DNA from: JBAYIE01 sp041665785
GTDB taxonomy: Bacteria; Bacteroidota; Bacteroidia; UKL13-3
Assembly: GCA_041665785.1 (NCBI GenBank)
Contig: JBAYIE010000017.1
Location: 1 to 64,000, forward strand
Length of the DNA stretch: 64,000 bases
Direction of reading: 5' to 3'
This document shows positions 9,509 to 18,347 of this stretch, piece after piece. Each line of letters starts with the position of its first letter. Position 1 is the stretch's first letter. The notes below the pieces were generated by a model. The model did not search any database. It was given only the letters and a program-made list of their open reading frames with translations, and was not told the origin of the DNA. The translations under genes and the position numbers were made by a program.

Positions 9509-9546
9509 AAAAAAATCTCTTTGAAGTTGATTCAAAGGGATTTTTT
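9509..9546. terminator. Bidirectional terminator
   Basis: Long inverted repeat: A-run plus ATCTCTTTGAA (9509-9525), a 5-base loop, then TTCAAAGGGAT plus T-run (9531-9546), with one mismatch. It sits between the convergent OsmC gene and the serine protease gene and can serve both. Confidence 0.9.
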
Positions 9547-9589
9547 CTTTTTGGTGGTTACCGACAAGTTGTCCCGGTTCATGTGGGAT

Positions 9590-10483
9590 TTATTTTATCT
9601 GCTCTGTGATCCATTCTTTAAAAACAGATACACGTGTCCATTGCATGGTTTGACCATAATAACCGGCTTTCAACAATTGATTGACATCTATTCCACTTCC
9701 CGAGCAAATACCAATTAACTGCCAGTTATTATTCACCTTTCTGAACAATCCTCCTCCGCTGTCGCCGCCCGAACTAATATATTCCAGCGGTTTGGGTGTC
9801 GAACTTCCCAGTTTATTGCAGTCGGTTCGCGTGGGGTGATCAAAATCGCAGTACAATAAAGTTTCGTTTCCCTTGAAATGCATTCCGCCAATGGAGTCAA
9901 TCACATTTTCTCCGGCTATTTTCAATTCATGCGGACCAACTCCTTCCGGTTTATCAGCTATTCCTGAAACGCCAAACCCAACACCTGCCACATCCGAATG
10001 TAATTCATTAAAGAAGCTATTGGTACTTGCAGCCACCACTTTCAAAAGTGGTTCTTCCAGTTCGATTACTGCCAGATCACATGATCCTTTGGTCAATGGA
10101 TTGAGGTAATACGGATGAATCGTTATTCTCTTTATGCCAAGTTTTTGACCTTTGATTACAATTATAAAGCGTGAAGCTGATGCAACACGTTGGCTGGAAA
10201 CGGTATGCGAAATGCGTGTATACTGTTTTGCTATTAAGGTATCGGGTATTGTAACGCTTTCAATAAAAAGATGCGCCGCGGTTAATAAAAAGCGATCACC
10301 GATAAATACACAACTTCCCAATGCCTGAGTATCTTTATATACTTGTCCCACGCATTCAAATTGAGGTTGTTGTGCAAGATTGCGGTATGATTCTTCCGGT
10401 ACATCGTGGCGGATAATTCCGGAGAATCCGGTTAAAAATGCAAGCAAGGCAATTCCGATAAGAAAAGTATTTTTTCTGTTCAT
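9590..10483 (-). CDS. Trypsin-like (S1 family) serine protease, exported
   Basis: Protein of 297 residues with a hydrophobic N-terminal segment (FLIGIALLAFLTGF) that acts as signal peptide or anchor. The chymotrypsin-type triad is visible: His71 (LTAAH), Asp136 (GSCDLAVIEL) and Ser242 (SGGDSGGGL). Cysteines at 44 and 58 and at 135, 212 and 222 could form disulfides, fitting a periplasmic or cell-surface enzyme. There is no PDZ domain, unlike HtrA. It is the last gene of a PadR-PspC-protease operon (27 bases after the PspC gene). The substrate is unknown; a role in the envelope stress response led by PspC is an inference from position only. Confidence 0.85.
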   Translation of the reverse strand: MNRKNTFLIGIALLAFLTGFSGIIRHDVPEESYRNLAQQPQFECVGQVYKDTQALGSCVFIGDRFLLTAAHLFIESVTIPDTLIAKQYTRISHTVSSQRVASASRFIIVIKGQKLGIKRITIHPYYLNPLTKGSCDLAVIELEEPLLKVVAASTNSFFNELHSDVAGVGFGVSGIADKPEGVGPHELKIAGENVIDSIGGMHFKGNETLLYCDFDHPTRTDCNKLGSSTPKPLEYISSGGDSGGGLFRKVNNNWQLIGICSGSGIDVNQLLKAGYYGQTMQWTRVSVFKEWITEQIK

Positions 10484-10510
10484 GGTAGTGATAATTAAAG
10501 TGTGGATTAA

Positions 10511-12439
10511 TTATTCCGTTTCTTCTTTTTCGATTTCTTCTGTGGTTTTGATGGTTACCGGCCCGGTTTTGCGCACTGTAGTTTTTACACGTTTACCGTC
10601 TTTGATCCGGATCTTTGTTTTGTTCACTTTGATTTCATCATCCCCTTCCTGAATGGTGATATGAACGCTGTCCATTTCTTCATCATCCTTGTTGTGCATC
10701 ATGATGGATACTTTCTCCTCATCGGTGCATTCTCTATCGTGAAATGTTTCACCTTGGCTACAATCCAGACAAACCAATCCGGTTTGCGTCACTTCCAGCG
10801 TGCGTGAACTCTTGATTCCATGTTCACCTCTCAGATTCAACATATCACAAACACGTTGATCGGCAATGATGATGGTTCTCACAGGTAAAAACATCTGGAT
10901 ATGGATATCCTGAAAGCGAAAGCCATCTTTTTGTTCCAGTAGAAATCCATCATCAAATACAAAACCTGAATCGTGAGCATGAACGTTGTAATTCACCAGA
11001 CGGGCAAATTCGCGTGCTCTGGTTTTTGAAGGAGCATGAGCTGAACGAATCAAATCATATCCGGCCTTTCCGGCTTCAATGGTCAATCTCTGGTTGCGGA
11101 TCCAAACTGAATCTGAATGCTGTGTTTCAAAGGCAAACAAACCATGGTTATCCAAACCCACTGAGAAGCCGCTTGATTGGATATGTTCAGCAGGTAATCC
11201 GGAGCTCAGATATAAGGTATCGCGCAACGGGAAAGGAATTTCCTCATGCCTCGTTTCTTCTCCTTCGTCGTTGATAGAATATACATATTGTCCGATAGCG
11301 CAGCCCAATGTGATCCATCCGGCCAACATCACTATTCCTGAAACGATATTGAGGTAACGCGTTTTAAACGCCGGACGAATCCACAGGCGTAATCCAACCA
11401 ATATGGACATAATTCCCAACGTAATCACTATCATCGATATTCCCCAGATCGATAATTGATGAACCATTTCGTCGGCCATAAAGAAGCTTATCAGGCGGTT
11501 TGATTCTGCGGTATTGCCATAACTCATACCCACGGCCCAGGCGATGATGAGCGTTATACCAAATACGACCAGCACGAATCCGATCACTTTACCTAAAAAA
11601 GAAACAACCAGCGTAAACATTTCTGTTAAAAACGAACCTACCTTGTTTAGTTTCTTACCAGCTTGTGCGGCTGTTTTACTCACCACCCTTTCAATATTGC
11701 TTACATCAATGGGTTCACCACGCATGCGCAACCTATCGGAGGCTGAGACCGCCTGAGGAATGGCGATCCACAAAATAATATACAATAAGAATCCGCCTCC
11801 AAACATGAAAAAACTAACCAGAAAAGCGATTTTAAACCATACGGCATCGATCCCGAAAAAATGTCCTAATCCACTACACACACCGCCAATCGTTGCATTA
11901 TCGGGATCACGGTATAATTTTTTGGTGCTTTCATCGCTTTGAAAGTCTGTTGAATTTCCTATCGGAATGGCAATCCATAAGATGATATACAAAAGAAAAC
12001 CGGTGCCAAAAACAAACAGCGAAACAGCAAACAATAATCGGATCAAGGTTGTATCCAATCCCAAATAAGCTGCAATTCCCGAACATACACCACCCAACAC
12101 TTTTGAGTTTGGATCTCTGCGCAATTTGGTGGGTTCTTTGCGTTCTTTGGTTTTTGTTGAAGCCGGTTCTTTCTGCTCATCATCCATTTGCCAGGGTTCT
12201 CCCATCAGGTCAATTACATCTTTTACCTTATCCAGTGAAACAGCTTGTGCAGCATCCGGAATGCGTTGCAAAAGCAATTCAGCAAATCGGGTTTCGATAT
12301 CGGCAATAATTTCTGTGGCTCCTTCTTTGCCGGCGAAATGTTGCGTCAGTCGCTCCAAATACTGTTTTAATTGTTCGTATGCCGAATCATCCAGAATCAG
12401 CACATAGCCTCCAAGGTTAACGTTTACTACTTTGTTCAT
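10511..12439 (-). CDS. Membrane protein with tandem PspC domains
   Basis: Protein of 642 residues. After a cytoplasmic N-terminal segment of about 105 residues there are two consecutive PspC domains (each with LRRDP/LYRDP, then GGVCSG and a hydrophobic hairpin ending FLLYIILWIAIP), roughly residues 105-165 and 172-232. Two or three more membrane helices follow (FVLVVFGITLIIAW, WGISMIVITLGIM, GIVMLAGWITLG). A C-terminal extracytoplasmic region of about 250 residues ends in a charged, Glu/Lys-rich tail. PspC domains sense envelope stress in the Psp response. The gene sits 7 bases after padR, and its expression is probably set by that regulator. The C-terminal half has no function I recognise. 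Confidence 0.85.
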   Translation of the reverse strand: MNKVVNVNLGGYVLILDDSAYEQLKQYLERLTQHFAGKEGATEIIADIETRFAELLLQRIPDAAQAVSLDKVKDVIDLMGEPWQMDDEQKEPASTKTKERKEPTKLRRDPNSKVLGGVCSGIAAYLGLDTTLIRLLFAVSLFVFGTGFLLYIILWIAIPIGNSTDFQSDESTKKLYRDPDNATIGGVCSGLGHFFGIDAVWFKIAFLVSFFMFGGGFLLYIILWIAIPQAVSASDRLRMRGEPIDVSNIERVVSKTAAQAGKKLNKVGSFLTEMFTLVVSFLGKVIGFVLVVFGITLIIAWAVGMSYGNTAESNRLISFFMADEMVHQLSIWGISMIVITLGIMSILVGLRLWIRPAFKTRYLNIVSGIVMLAGWITLGCAIGQYVYSINDEGEETRHEEIPFPLRDTLYLSSGLPAEHIQSSGFSVGLDNHGLFAFETQHSDSVWIRNQRLTIEAGKAGYDLIRSAHAPSKTRAREFARLVNYNVHAHDSGFVFDDGFLLEQKDGFRFQDIHIQMFLPVRTIIIADQRVCDMLNLRGEHGIKSSRTLEVTQTGLVCLDCSQGETFHDRECTDEEKVSIMMHNKDDEEMDSVHITIQEGDDEIKVNKTKIRIKDGKRVKTTVRKTGPVTIKTTEEIEKEETE

Positions 12440-12446
12440 ATACGGT

Positions 12447-12776
12447 TTATTTGTGTTTTGTTATTCGTTGTACGCCTTCGACCAGTTCATTCCAGGTCTT
12501 TTTCAAATCCAATAAGAAAAGTTCACCACTTTCGGTGAGTTGAAAATATTTTCGTGGTGGACCGGACTTTGATTCCACCCATTTGTATGTTACCAATCCG
12601 TCGTTTTTCAAACGGGTAAGCATCGGATATAAAGTTCCTTCAACTACCAGCAGGTTTGCTGTTTTCATTTCTTCAAGAATATCGGATGCGTATACTTCAC
12701 CGCGCGAAATAATCGCTAAAGCGCAGTACTCCAGTACTCCCTTCTTCATTTGTTGCCTTGCATTTTCTACATTCAT
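12447..12776 (-). CDS. PadR-family transcriptional repressor
   Basis: About 109 residues from the ATG at 12776 (MNVENARQQMKKGVLEYC); an in-frame ATG at 12845 would put the start upstream of the promoter described below. The winged-helix pattern of the PadR N-terminal domain is clear: KKGVLEYCALAIISRGEVYASDILEEM, here given in part as GVLEYCALAIISRGEVY, then VVEGTLYPMLTRLKNDGL and the wing with GPPRKYFQLTESG. Proteins of this short class (lacking the long C-terminal helix bundle) are often encoded directly ahead of PspC-domain or permease genes that they repress. It leads the padR-PspC-protease operon and probably represses itself. Confidence 0.92.
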   Translation of the reverse strand: MNVENARQQMKKGVLEYCALAIISRGEVYASDILEEMKTANLLVVEGTLYPMLTRLKNDGLVTYKWVESKSGPPRKYFQLTESGELFLLDLKKTWNELVEGVQRITKHK

Positions 12777-12803
12777 GGGATGAAAATTCTTTGATTTCGG
12801 ATA

Positions 12804-12843
12804 CAAACCTATGCATTTTTTAGTACTATGCAATACATAGTAC
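12804..12843 (-). promoter_or_regulatory. padR promoter with overlapping operator
   Basis: On the minus strand TTG (plus 12831-12833), a 19-base spacer and TAGGTTTG (plus 12804-12811) form a consensus promoter. The -33 element lies in the 5-base centre of a perfect inverted repeat, GTACTATG at 12823-12830 and CATAGTAC at 12836-12843. PadR proteins are known to bind ATGT-N8-ACAT type palindromes, so this is very probably the autoregulatory operator. Confidence 0.82.
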
Positions 12844-12941
12844 ATGATTTAACACACTTTTAATTCTTTCAAACTTAGTTTCGCCCTGTTTTCAAGGCTT
12901 TTCGTGAAATTTTTTCCCGAAAAAAAATGCATTTTTGTGCA

Positions 12942-14630
12942 ATGCAACGACTTATCCTCCTCCTTTGGACCCTTTCAGGCATGTTCAATTTTCCTGTTTT
13001 GGCTCAAAGTTCATACGTTCCATTGGGATCCCTGAGTTACCCATTGCTCGACCGTTTTGAAATAAAATCGGGTCGCCTGGCTGATCCAATGGAGTTCAAT
13101 ACCTCCACCCGATCCTACCGAAGAAATGCCATAGCCCGGTATGTAGATAGTTTTTCGATGCAGACTCCACTCAGCAAACAGGATTATTTCAACCTGAGTT
13201 ATTTACAAAACGACAATTTTGAATGGAGCCGGTCTGAAAACACTCGCTCATCAAAACCCTTTTTAAAAACTTTTTACCGGCATAAGGCAGCGGGAATAAG
13301 CCAGATCAGCAAAGATTTTAATCTGATAGTAAATCCGGTAGTATATATGCAGGCGGGGTACGATTCCCGTTTGAAAAAGTCTGTTTTTCTGAATAACCGG
13401 GGCATTGAAGTGCGCGGATCCATCTCCAGGACATTTGGATTTTACACACAGGTGAGCGATGAAATTTTAAAGCCCAACAGTTGGGTTGGTGATTTTTTTG
13501 GGGAAAACAATACCATTCCAGGGATGGGCTATTGGCAATATACAGCACCAGCTTCAAACACATTTAACTATTGGCAGGCCAGCGGGTATATCACTGTTCA
13601 ACCATCTAAATACCTGGATCTCCAATTTGGTCATGGCCGAAATTTTCTCGGTAACGGTTACCGAACCTTTTATCAATCCGACTTCTCGCGCGATCATCTG
13701 TATTTAAGGGCAAATACGCATTTCTGGAAAATTAATTATACCAATATCTGGGGAACTTTATACGACTATGTACCTCCTACCTTTAATCGCGATTCGGTTC
13801 CTCCACGACATTATTATGCTACCACTCATTTATCAATAAACCTGCTTCCCAATTTTAACCTGGGCATCTTTCAAACCATCAGCTATAGCCGACGTATTGG
13901 TAGCCGCGCTTTGGGAATGGATGCGCAATATTTTAATCCGATTATCTTTTATAAGCCTATTGAAAACGGCATGAATAGTCCGGATAAAACCATTCTGGGT
14001 ATGGATTTAAAATACAATTTTGCACGACAATTCTCTTTGTATGGTCAAGCCGTTATTTCTGAATTTGTACTCGAAGAAGTACTTGCCGGTAATGGTTGGT
14101 GGGGCAATAAACAGGCTTATCAGCTCGGGCTTAAATACATAGATGTACTCCATATAAATAATCTGGATCTGCAGGTAGAAGGCAATTTATGCAGACCTTA
14201 TATGTATACCTCTTTCAATCCATTGAATGCTTATGTAAACAATAACCAGAATGTGGCGCATCCTTTGGGTGCAAATTTTGCAGAAGCCATTGTGCTGATC
14301 AGGTATCAACCTGTAAACCGGTGCATGTTTAAATTGACGGGAATTTTTAGCCGTTATGGAAACGATACGGCATCAAGTAACTGGGGTAGGGATATCCGGA
14401 AGTCTTATTATCCGGTACCCCGGGAGTATGGCAATACCATAGCGCAGGGCGTTACTACCCACTCAACCTACCTTGATTTAACGATGGCTTATATGTTGAA
14501 ACACAATCTGTTTTTCGATGTCCAGCTGGCTTATCGTAAAACCGAAGGAAATCCGTGGTTTTCTACAGAAACCTTTTTAATAACTACTGCATTGCGCTGG
14601 AATATCAGCGAACGACGCTGGGACTTTTAA
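12942..14630 (+). CDS. Outer-membrane barrel of the RemB/Wzi (capsule assembly) type
   Basis: About 562 residues from ATG 12942; the ATG at 12927 adds five residues ahead of the signal peptide (MQRLILLLWTLSGMFNFPVLAQ) and is less likely. The body is a long series of amphipathic strands with aromatic ends, including FGHGRNFLGNGYRTFYQSD and WKINYTNIWG, segments I associate with the Wzi-like outer-membrane proteins that include gliding motility protein RemB. Wzi is a lectin-like barrel that anchors surface polysaccharide. It is followed after 3 bases by a GT-C glycosyltransferase, which fits a surface-glycan role. Family assignment is from memory of the motif, not from a search. Confidence 0.72.
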   Translation: MQRLILLLWTLSGMFNFPVLAQSSYVPLGSLSYPLLDRFEIKSGRLADPMEFNTSTRSYRRNAIARYVDSFSMQTPLSKQDYFNLSYLQNDNFEWSRSENTRSSKPFLKTFYRHKAAGISQISKDFNLIVNPVVYMQAGYDSRLKKSVFLNNRGIEVRGSISRTFGFYTQVSDEILKPNSWVGDFFGENNTIPGMGYWQYTAPASNTFNYWQASGYITVQPSKYLDLQFGHGRNFLGNGYRTFYQSDFSRDHLYLRANTHFWKINYTNIWGTLYDYVPPTFNRDSVPPRHYYATTHLSINLLPNFNLGIFQTISYSRRIGSRALGMDAQYFNPIIFYKPIENGMNSPDKTILGMDLKYNFARQFSLYGQAVISEFVLEEVLAGNGWWGNKQAYQLGLKYIDVLHINNLDLQVEGNLCRPYMYTSFNPLNAYVNNNQNVAHPLGANFAEAIVLIRYQPVNRCMFKLTGIFSRYGNDTASSNWGRDIRKSYYPVPREYGNTIAQGVTTHSTYLDLTMAYMLKHNLFFDVQLAYRKTEGNPWFSTETFLITTALRWNISERRWDF

Positions 14631-14633
14631 ATC

Positions 14634-16130
14634 ATGAACAAATTTATTCATCATCCGGCCGCTATGTGGGTAATGTTAGGAATGATTATCCTGACTCATT
14701 TACCCTTTATGAGCGAACCTCCACGAAGTATCCATGTATGGCGTCAAAGCATTACACTTTCTATGGCACGCAACCTCAGCGAAGAAGGAATGAATATTCT
14801 CGAGCCAAGGGTCGACAGGCGCATGGACACAGAAGGCATAACAGGCAGTCAGTTTCTCTCGTATGAATATATCCTTGCGACTTTATACAAATTGTTTGGC
14901 GAAAACGAGAATTACAGCAGGTGGCTGAGCTTGTTTTTTTATCTGCTGATTGCAGCCGGCATGTATCATTTGTTGTTGCAATTAAACCTTAAACCGGGAA
15001 TTGCCTTATGTGGAGCCTGGTTAATGGCATTCAGTCCGGAATTGTTTTATCACGGTATCAACGCCATACCCGATATTCTTGCGCTTGCAACATCAGTATG
15101 GGGATTGTACTTTTTCTTCCAGTGGCAACAGCAAACAATACAAACCAAATGGCTCGTATTGAGTCTGGCCTGCATTTCTATAAGCGGATTAACCAAGCTG
15201 CAATATCTGGCAACAGGAGTTCCTATTGCTGTACTATTTATCCGTGGAATGATCCGGCGGGAATATACGCGGGGAATGATCCTGACTGCCTTCTATACCG
15301 GATTCATGGGCATTCTGAGTTGCCTGGCATGGTATCTTTATGCGCATTCACTTATTCAGGCTTCGGGATTAAAAGATATCGGGATTGTGTTTCAACCCGA
15401 GACAGACTGGAAACGCGGAATGCAAATATTAACGCGCAACCTCATCAGTGATTTACCTGAATTGTTGTTGGGATACGTCGGACTCCTGGGATTTGGCATG
15501 GGAATCTGGGTTGCCTTTCGCAGAAAATTGTATCGCCATACTTTGTTTTTACCGGTATTGATTTGGGTATTGGTGCTAATTGCTTACCATCTGATTGAGT
15601 TGCGACAAATGGGCGTACATCAATATTATATGCTCCCTTACCTGCCTTTGTTGTTTCTGATTGTTGCCATCGGTATGCGCAGCATTGCACCAGCCAGGCC
15701 CTGGATCATCGCTCTGCTCCTGCTCCTTTCATCAATGCTGGCCTTTAACCGCATTGTGCCTGCACGCTGGGTCGATGGACAGGAAGGCATTCTGTTAAGT
15801 TTTTATAAACCGGAGACACGTCGTCAACTGGAAAACCTGGTTCCGCATACAACGCGCGTGATTACCGGTCCGGATAAATCAGGATGCATCAATTTTTATT
15901 TCACGCATAAAAAGGGTTTTTGCTTCGAACAAACAGGCGAAGCTTTTTCGCTAACCTGGAATGGCATGACTTTAATTGATGATGCCATTGCACGTGGCGC
16001 ACGTGTGGCGTATCTCACTTCTCCCGATGAATTTAACGATCCACGTTGGATTCCCTATATCAGCAAAGAGCTCTTCCGCAACGAAGAAGTTTGGGTCTTT
16101 GAATTACCACCTGCCGGAAAGAATTATTAG
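14634..16130 (+). CDS. GT-C membrane glycosyltransferase (GT39/ArnT-like)
   Basis: Protein of 498 residues with about 11 membrane segments. The first periplasmic loop has the family's acidic and arginine-rich pattern (PPRSIHVWRQSITLSMARNL, then RVDRRMDTEGITGSQF), followed by EYILATLYKLFGE and a second loop FYHGINAIPDILAL. This is the layout of ArnT/PMT-type enzymes that move sugars from a polyprenyl-phosphate donor at the outer face of the inner membrane. It is in an operon with the RemB/Wzi-like barrel and overlaps the convergent RluA gene by four bases. Acceptor and sugar are unknown. Confidence 0.78.
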   Translation: MNKFIHHPAAMWVMLGMIILTHLPFMSEPPRSIHVWRQSITLSMARNLSEEGMNILEPRVDRRMDTEGITGSQFLSYEYILATLYKLFGENENYSRWLSLFFYLLIAAGMYHLLLQLNLKPGIALCGAWLMAFSPELFYHGINAIPDILALATSVWGLYFFFQWQQQTIQTKWLVLSLACISISGLTKLQYLATGVPIAVLFIRGMIRREYTRGMILTAFYTGFMGILSCLAWYLYAHSLIQASGLKDIGIVFQPETDWKRGMQILTRNLISDLPELLLGYVGLLGFGMGIWVAFRRKLYRHTLFLPVLIWVLVLIAYHLIELRQMGVHQYYMLPYLPLLFLIVAIGMRSIAPARPWIIALLLLLSSMLAFNRIVPARWVDGQEGILLSFYKPETRRQLENLVPHTTRVITGPDKSGCINFYFTHKKGFCFEQTGEAFSLTWNGMTLIDDAIARGARVAYLTSPDEFNDPRWIPYISKELFRNEEVWVFELPPAGKNY

Positions 16131-16846
16131 CGATCGTTTTTATCCAGTAATTTCAATAAAACGGCAAAGTCTTTGGGATACGGGGCCTCTCCTTTGTATT
16201 CCATTCCATTCACTTCAAACGAAATAGCACGCGCATGCAGGGCAACACGCTGCATCATGCCTTGTTCGTTTTCCCATTTCGATGTTTTGAAATCACGTTT
16301 CAGATGCGACAGAAACGGTATTTTTCCTCCATAGGTAGTATCACAAACTATCGGAAAATTTTGAGCAGCCAGATGCACCCTGATCTGATGTTGTCGTCCG
16401 GTGATGGGTTGGCATTCAACCAGGGTAAAATGACGAAACTGATCAATAGTTGTTATGATGGTCTCGGCCGGCTTCCCTTCCTTCACATTGATACGTGAAG
16501 TACCGTTTTTCAATAAAGCAATAGGAAGCACAATAGATTGATGATCCACTTTCAGCTGACCGGATACTACTGCATGATAATATTTCTTCACCTGCCTATG
16601 CTCAAAAGCCATGGCAATCGAACGGTAGGTCTCCGGATCCTTAGCTACAATCAGAATTCCGGATGTTTCTTTATCCAGACGATGGCAGAGCTGGTAATCC
16701 GGATTTTCTTTCTTGATTAAATCGATCAATGTTAAAACATCTGAGTTGCGCTCATTCAACGAAGCCATTCCGGATGGTTTATTCAGCATCAGCACATGTT
16801 CATCTTCAAACACAACCAGGTCGGCAAATACAGGGTATTTTGCCAT
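16127..16846 (-). CDS. RluA-family pseudouridine synthase
   Basis: Protein of 239 residues. The catalytic motif is HRLDKETSGILIVAKD with Asp58 as the nucleophilic aspartate, and GRQHQIRVHLA and the LHARAISF segment are the other conserved blocks. There is no N-terminal S4 domain, so it resembles the short RluA/TruC-like group rather than RluD. It converts a uridine in rRNA or tRNA to pseudouridine; the target base cannot be told. It starts one base after the end of htrA and is probably co-transcribed with it. Confidence 0.92.
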   Translation of the reverse strand: MAKYPVFADLVVFEDEHVLMLNKPSGMASLNERNSDVLTLIDLIKKENPDYQLCHRLDKETSGILIVAKDPETYRSIAMAFEHRQVKKYYHAVVSGQLKVDHQSIVLPIALLKNGTSRINVKEGKPAETIITTIDQFRHFTLVECQPITGRQHQIRVHLAAQNFPIVCDTTYGGKIPFLSHLKRDFKTSKWENEQGMMQRVALHARAISFEVNGMEYKGEAPYPKDFAVLLKLLDKNDR

Positions 16847-16847
16847 C

Positions 16848-18296
16848 TTAGTTGGTATAGAAAGAATAAAATCCGCGTGATCCGTTGGGATGAATTCCCT
16901 CTATAAGCAATTGCCCTCTGGTGGTCTCCAGATCCTTGATCAGGTCTTCGGCACGCTGATATTCCTTGCGGTTAAACGAGGTAATGATAAACTCTTCCGG
17001 AATTCCCATGCTCTGAATTCTACCGTTTCGGATATTTATAATTTTTATACCCGAACGTACCCCAAACTTTTCTGTTTCTACCTTGGAGATCATCTGAAAA
17101 TCTGCACCCAGCGTGGCTGAACTCACATATTGCTTTTTTAGAATGGCCGTATTGCCTTCGCGGTTGATCAGTTTGATATACATTTCAAAAGGCTTACTGC
17201 TTCGCAGGATACTCAATTTCAATTTATCGCCCGGTCTGAAATAACTGATCTGTTCGTCAAATATGGCTTTGCTGTCGATTGACTTCTCATTCACTTTAAC
17301 AATCACATCTCCATTTTTAATACCGGCTTCATCGCTTGGTCCGCCGGGTAATACGTAACTTACATAAACACCTAAATTGTCGTTGATATTGAGTTGATCG
17401 GCCAGTCCTGCATCAATGTCTTTTACATCTATTCCCGGGAAACCGCGCTGCACTTCATTGAATTCAATCAGGTCTTTAACAATTTTTGAAACAATGTTTG
17501 CAGGGATTGCAAAACCGTAACCGTTGTAAGCACCGGTATTGCTGGCAATGGCCGTATTGATTCCAACCAGTTCTCCTTGCAGATTAACCAATGCTCCCCC
17601 ACTGTTTCCGGGATTGATAGCAGCATCGGTTTGTATAAACGATTCGATGGGAAATCGGTTATTCACCACATTGATATTGCGACCTTTTGCACTCACTATC
17701 CCTGCCGTTACCGTAGATGTTAAGTTGAATGGATTTCCTACAGCCAAAACCCACTCCCCGATTTTCAGGTTGTCGGAATTCCCAAAACTCATATAAGCCA
17801 GGTTTTTGGTATCTATTTTTAGTAACGCCAGATCCGTTGATCCATCAATGCCAATCAATTTGGCTTTGTAAGAATGTTTGTTGTTGTTGGTGATCACTTC
17901 AATCTGATCGGCTCCTTTTACCACATGCAGATTGGTTACGATATAACCATCAGAACTGATGATCACGCCTGAACCCGAACTGGTAACCGGTCCGCGGCGT
18001 CCAAAGAAATCCATATTCGACCAAAAGTCCATAAACGGATCGTTGTAAATCTGTTGTTGACTGATGGTTTTGATAAACACCACACAAGGCGTTGAAACAG
18101 ACGATGATTTAATCATGTCTTCGTTGCTGGCCAGAGCCGATTGGTACGAAACGTTTTGAACATTGGCCGGAAGATCAGCATCCTCACGACTTCCGTTTTG
18201 AAGTACTACCTGTTTGGGCAGTAAAAGATGAAAAGTAAAAGCGCCTGCAATGCCGCTTACAAATGCAAAAACGATAACATATACGGATTTTCTCAT
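16848..18296 (-). CDS. HtrA/Deg-family periplasmic serine protease with PDZ domain
   Basis: About 482 residues from ATG 18296 (MRKSVYVIVFAFVSGIAG); an upstream in-frame ATG at 18317 would add seven residues. The N-terminal helix is a signal/anchor. The catalytic triad is His124 (TNLHVVKGA), Asp155 (STDLALLKI) and Ser232 (NPGNSGGAL). A first PDZ domain spans about residues 265-355 (GVYVSYVLPGGPSDEAGIKNGD, given in part as GGPSDEAGIKNGD), and a degenerate second PDZ-like domain ends the protein (GIKIINIRNGRIQSMGI). HtrA proteases degrade or refold misfolded envelope proteins. It lies between DUF1573 and rluA genes on the same strand. Confidence 0.94.
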   Translation of the reverse strand: MRKSVYVIVFAFVSGIAGAFTFHLLLPKQVVLQNGSREDADLPANVQNVSYQSALASNEDMIKSSSVSTPCVVFIKTISQQQIYNDPFMDFWSNMDFFGRRGPVTSSGSGVIISSDGYIVTNLHVVKGADQIEVITNNNKHSYKAKLIGIDGSTDLALLKIDTKNLAYMSFGNSDNLKIGEWVLAVGNPFNLTSTVTAGIVSAKGRNINVVNNRFPIESFIQTDAAINPGNSGGALVNLQGELVGINTAIASNTGAYNGYGFAIPANIVSKIVKDLIEFNEVQRGFPGIDVKDIDAGLADQLNINDNLGVYVSYVLPGGPSDEAGIKNGDVIVKVNEKSIDSKAIFDEQISYFRPGDKLKLSILRSSKPFEMYIKLINREGNTAILKKQYVSSATLGADFQMISKVETEKFGVRSGIKIINIRNGRIQSMGIPEEFIITSFNRKEYQRAEDLIKDLETTRGQLLIEGIHPNGSRGFYSFYTN

Positions 18297-18347
18297 AGCA
18301 AACTGATTTTGGTGCAAAAATAAAAGGAAATGCGTAAGAATGCGGAG

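Noticed and set aside
12777..12845. Upstream ATG for padR at 12845
   Set aside because: It lies upstream of the promoter and operator; the PadR family N-terminus fits ATG 12776.
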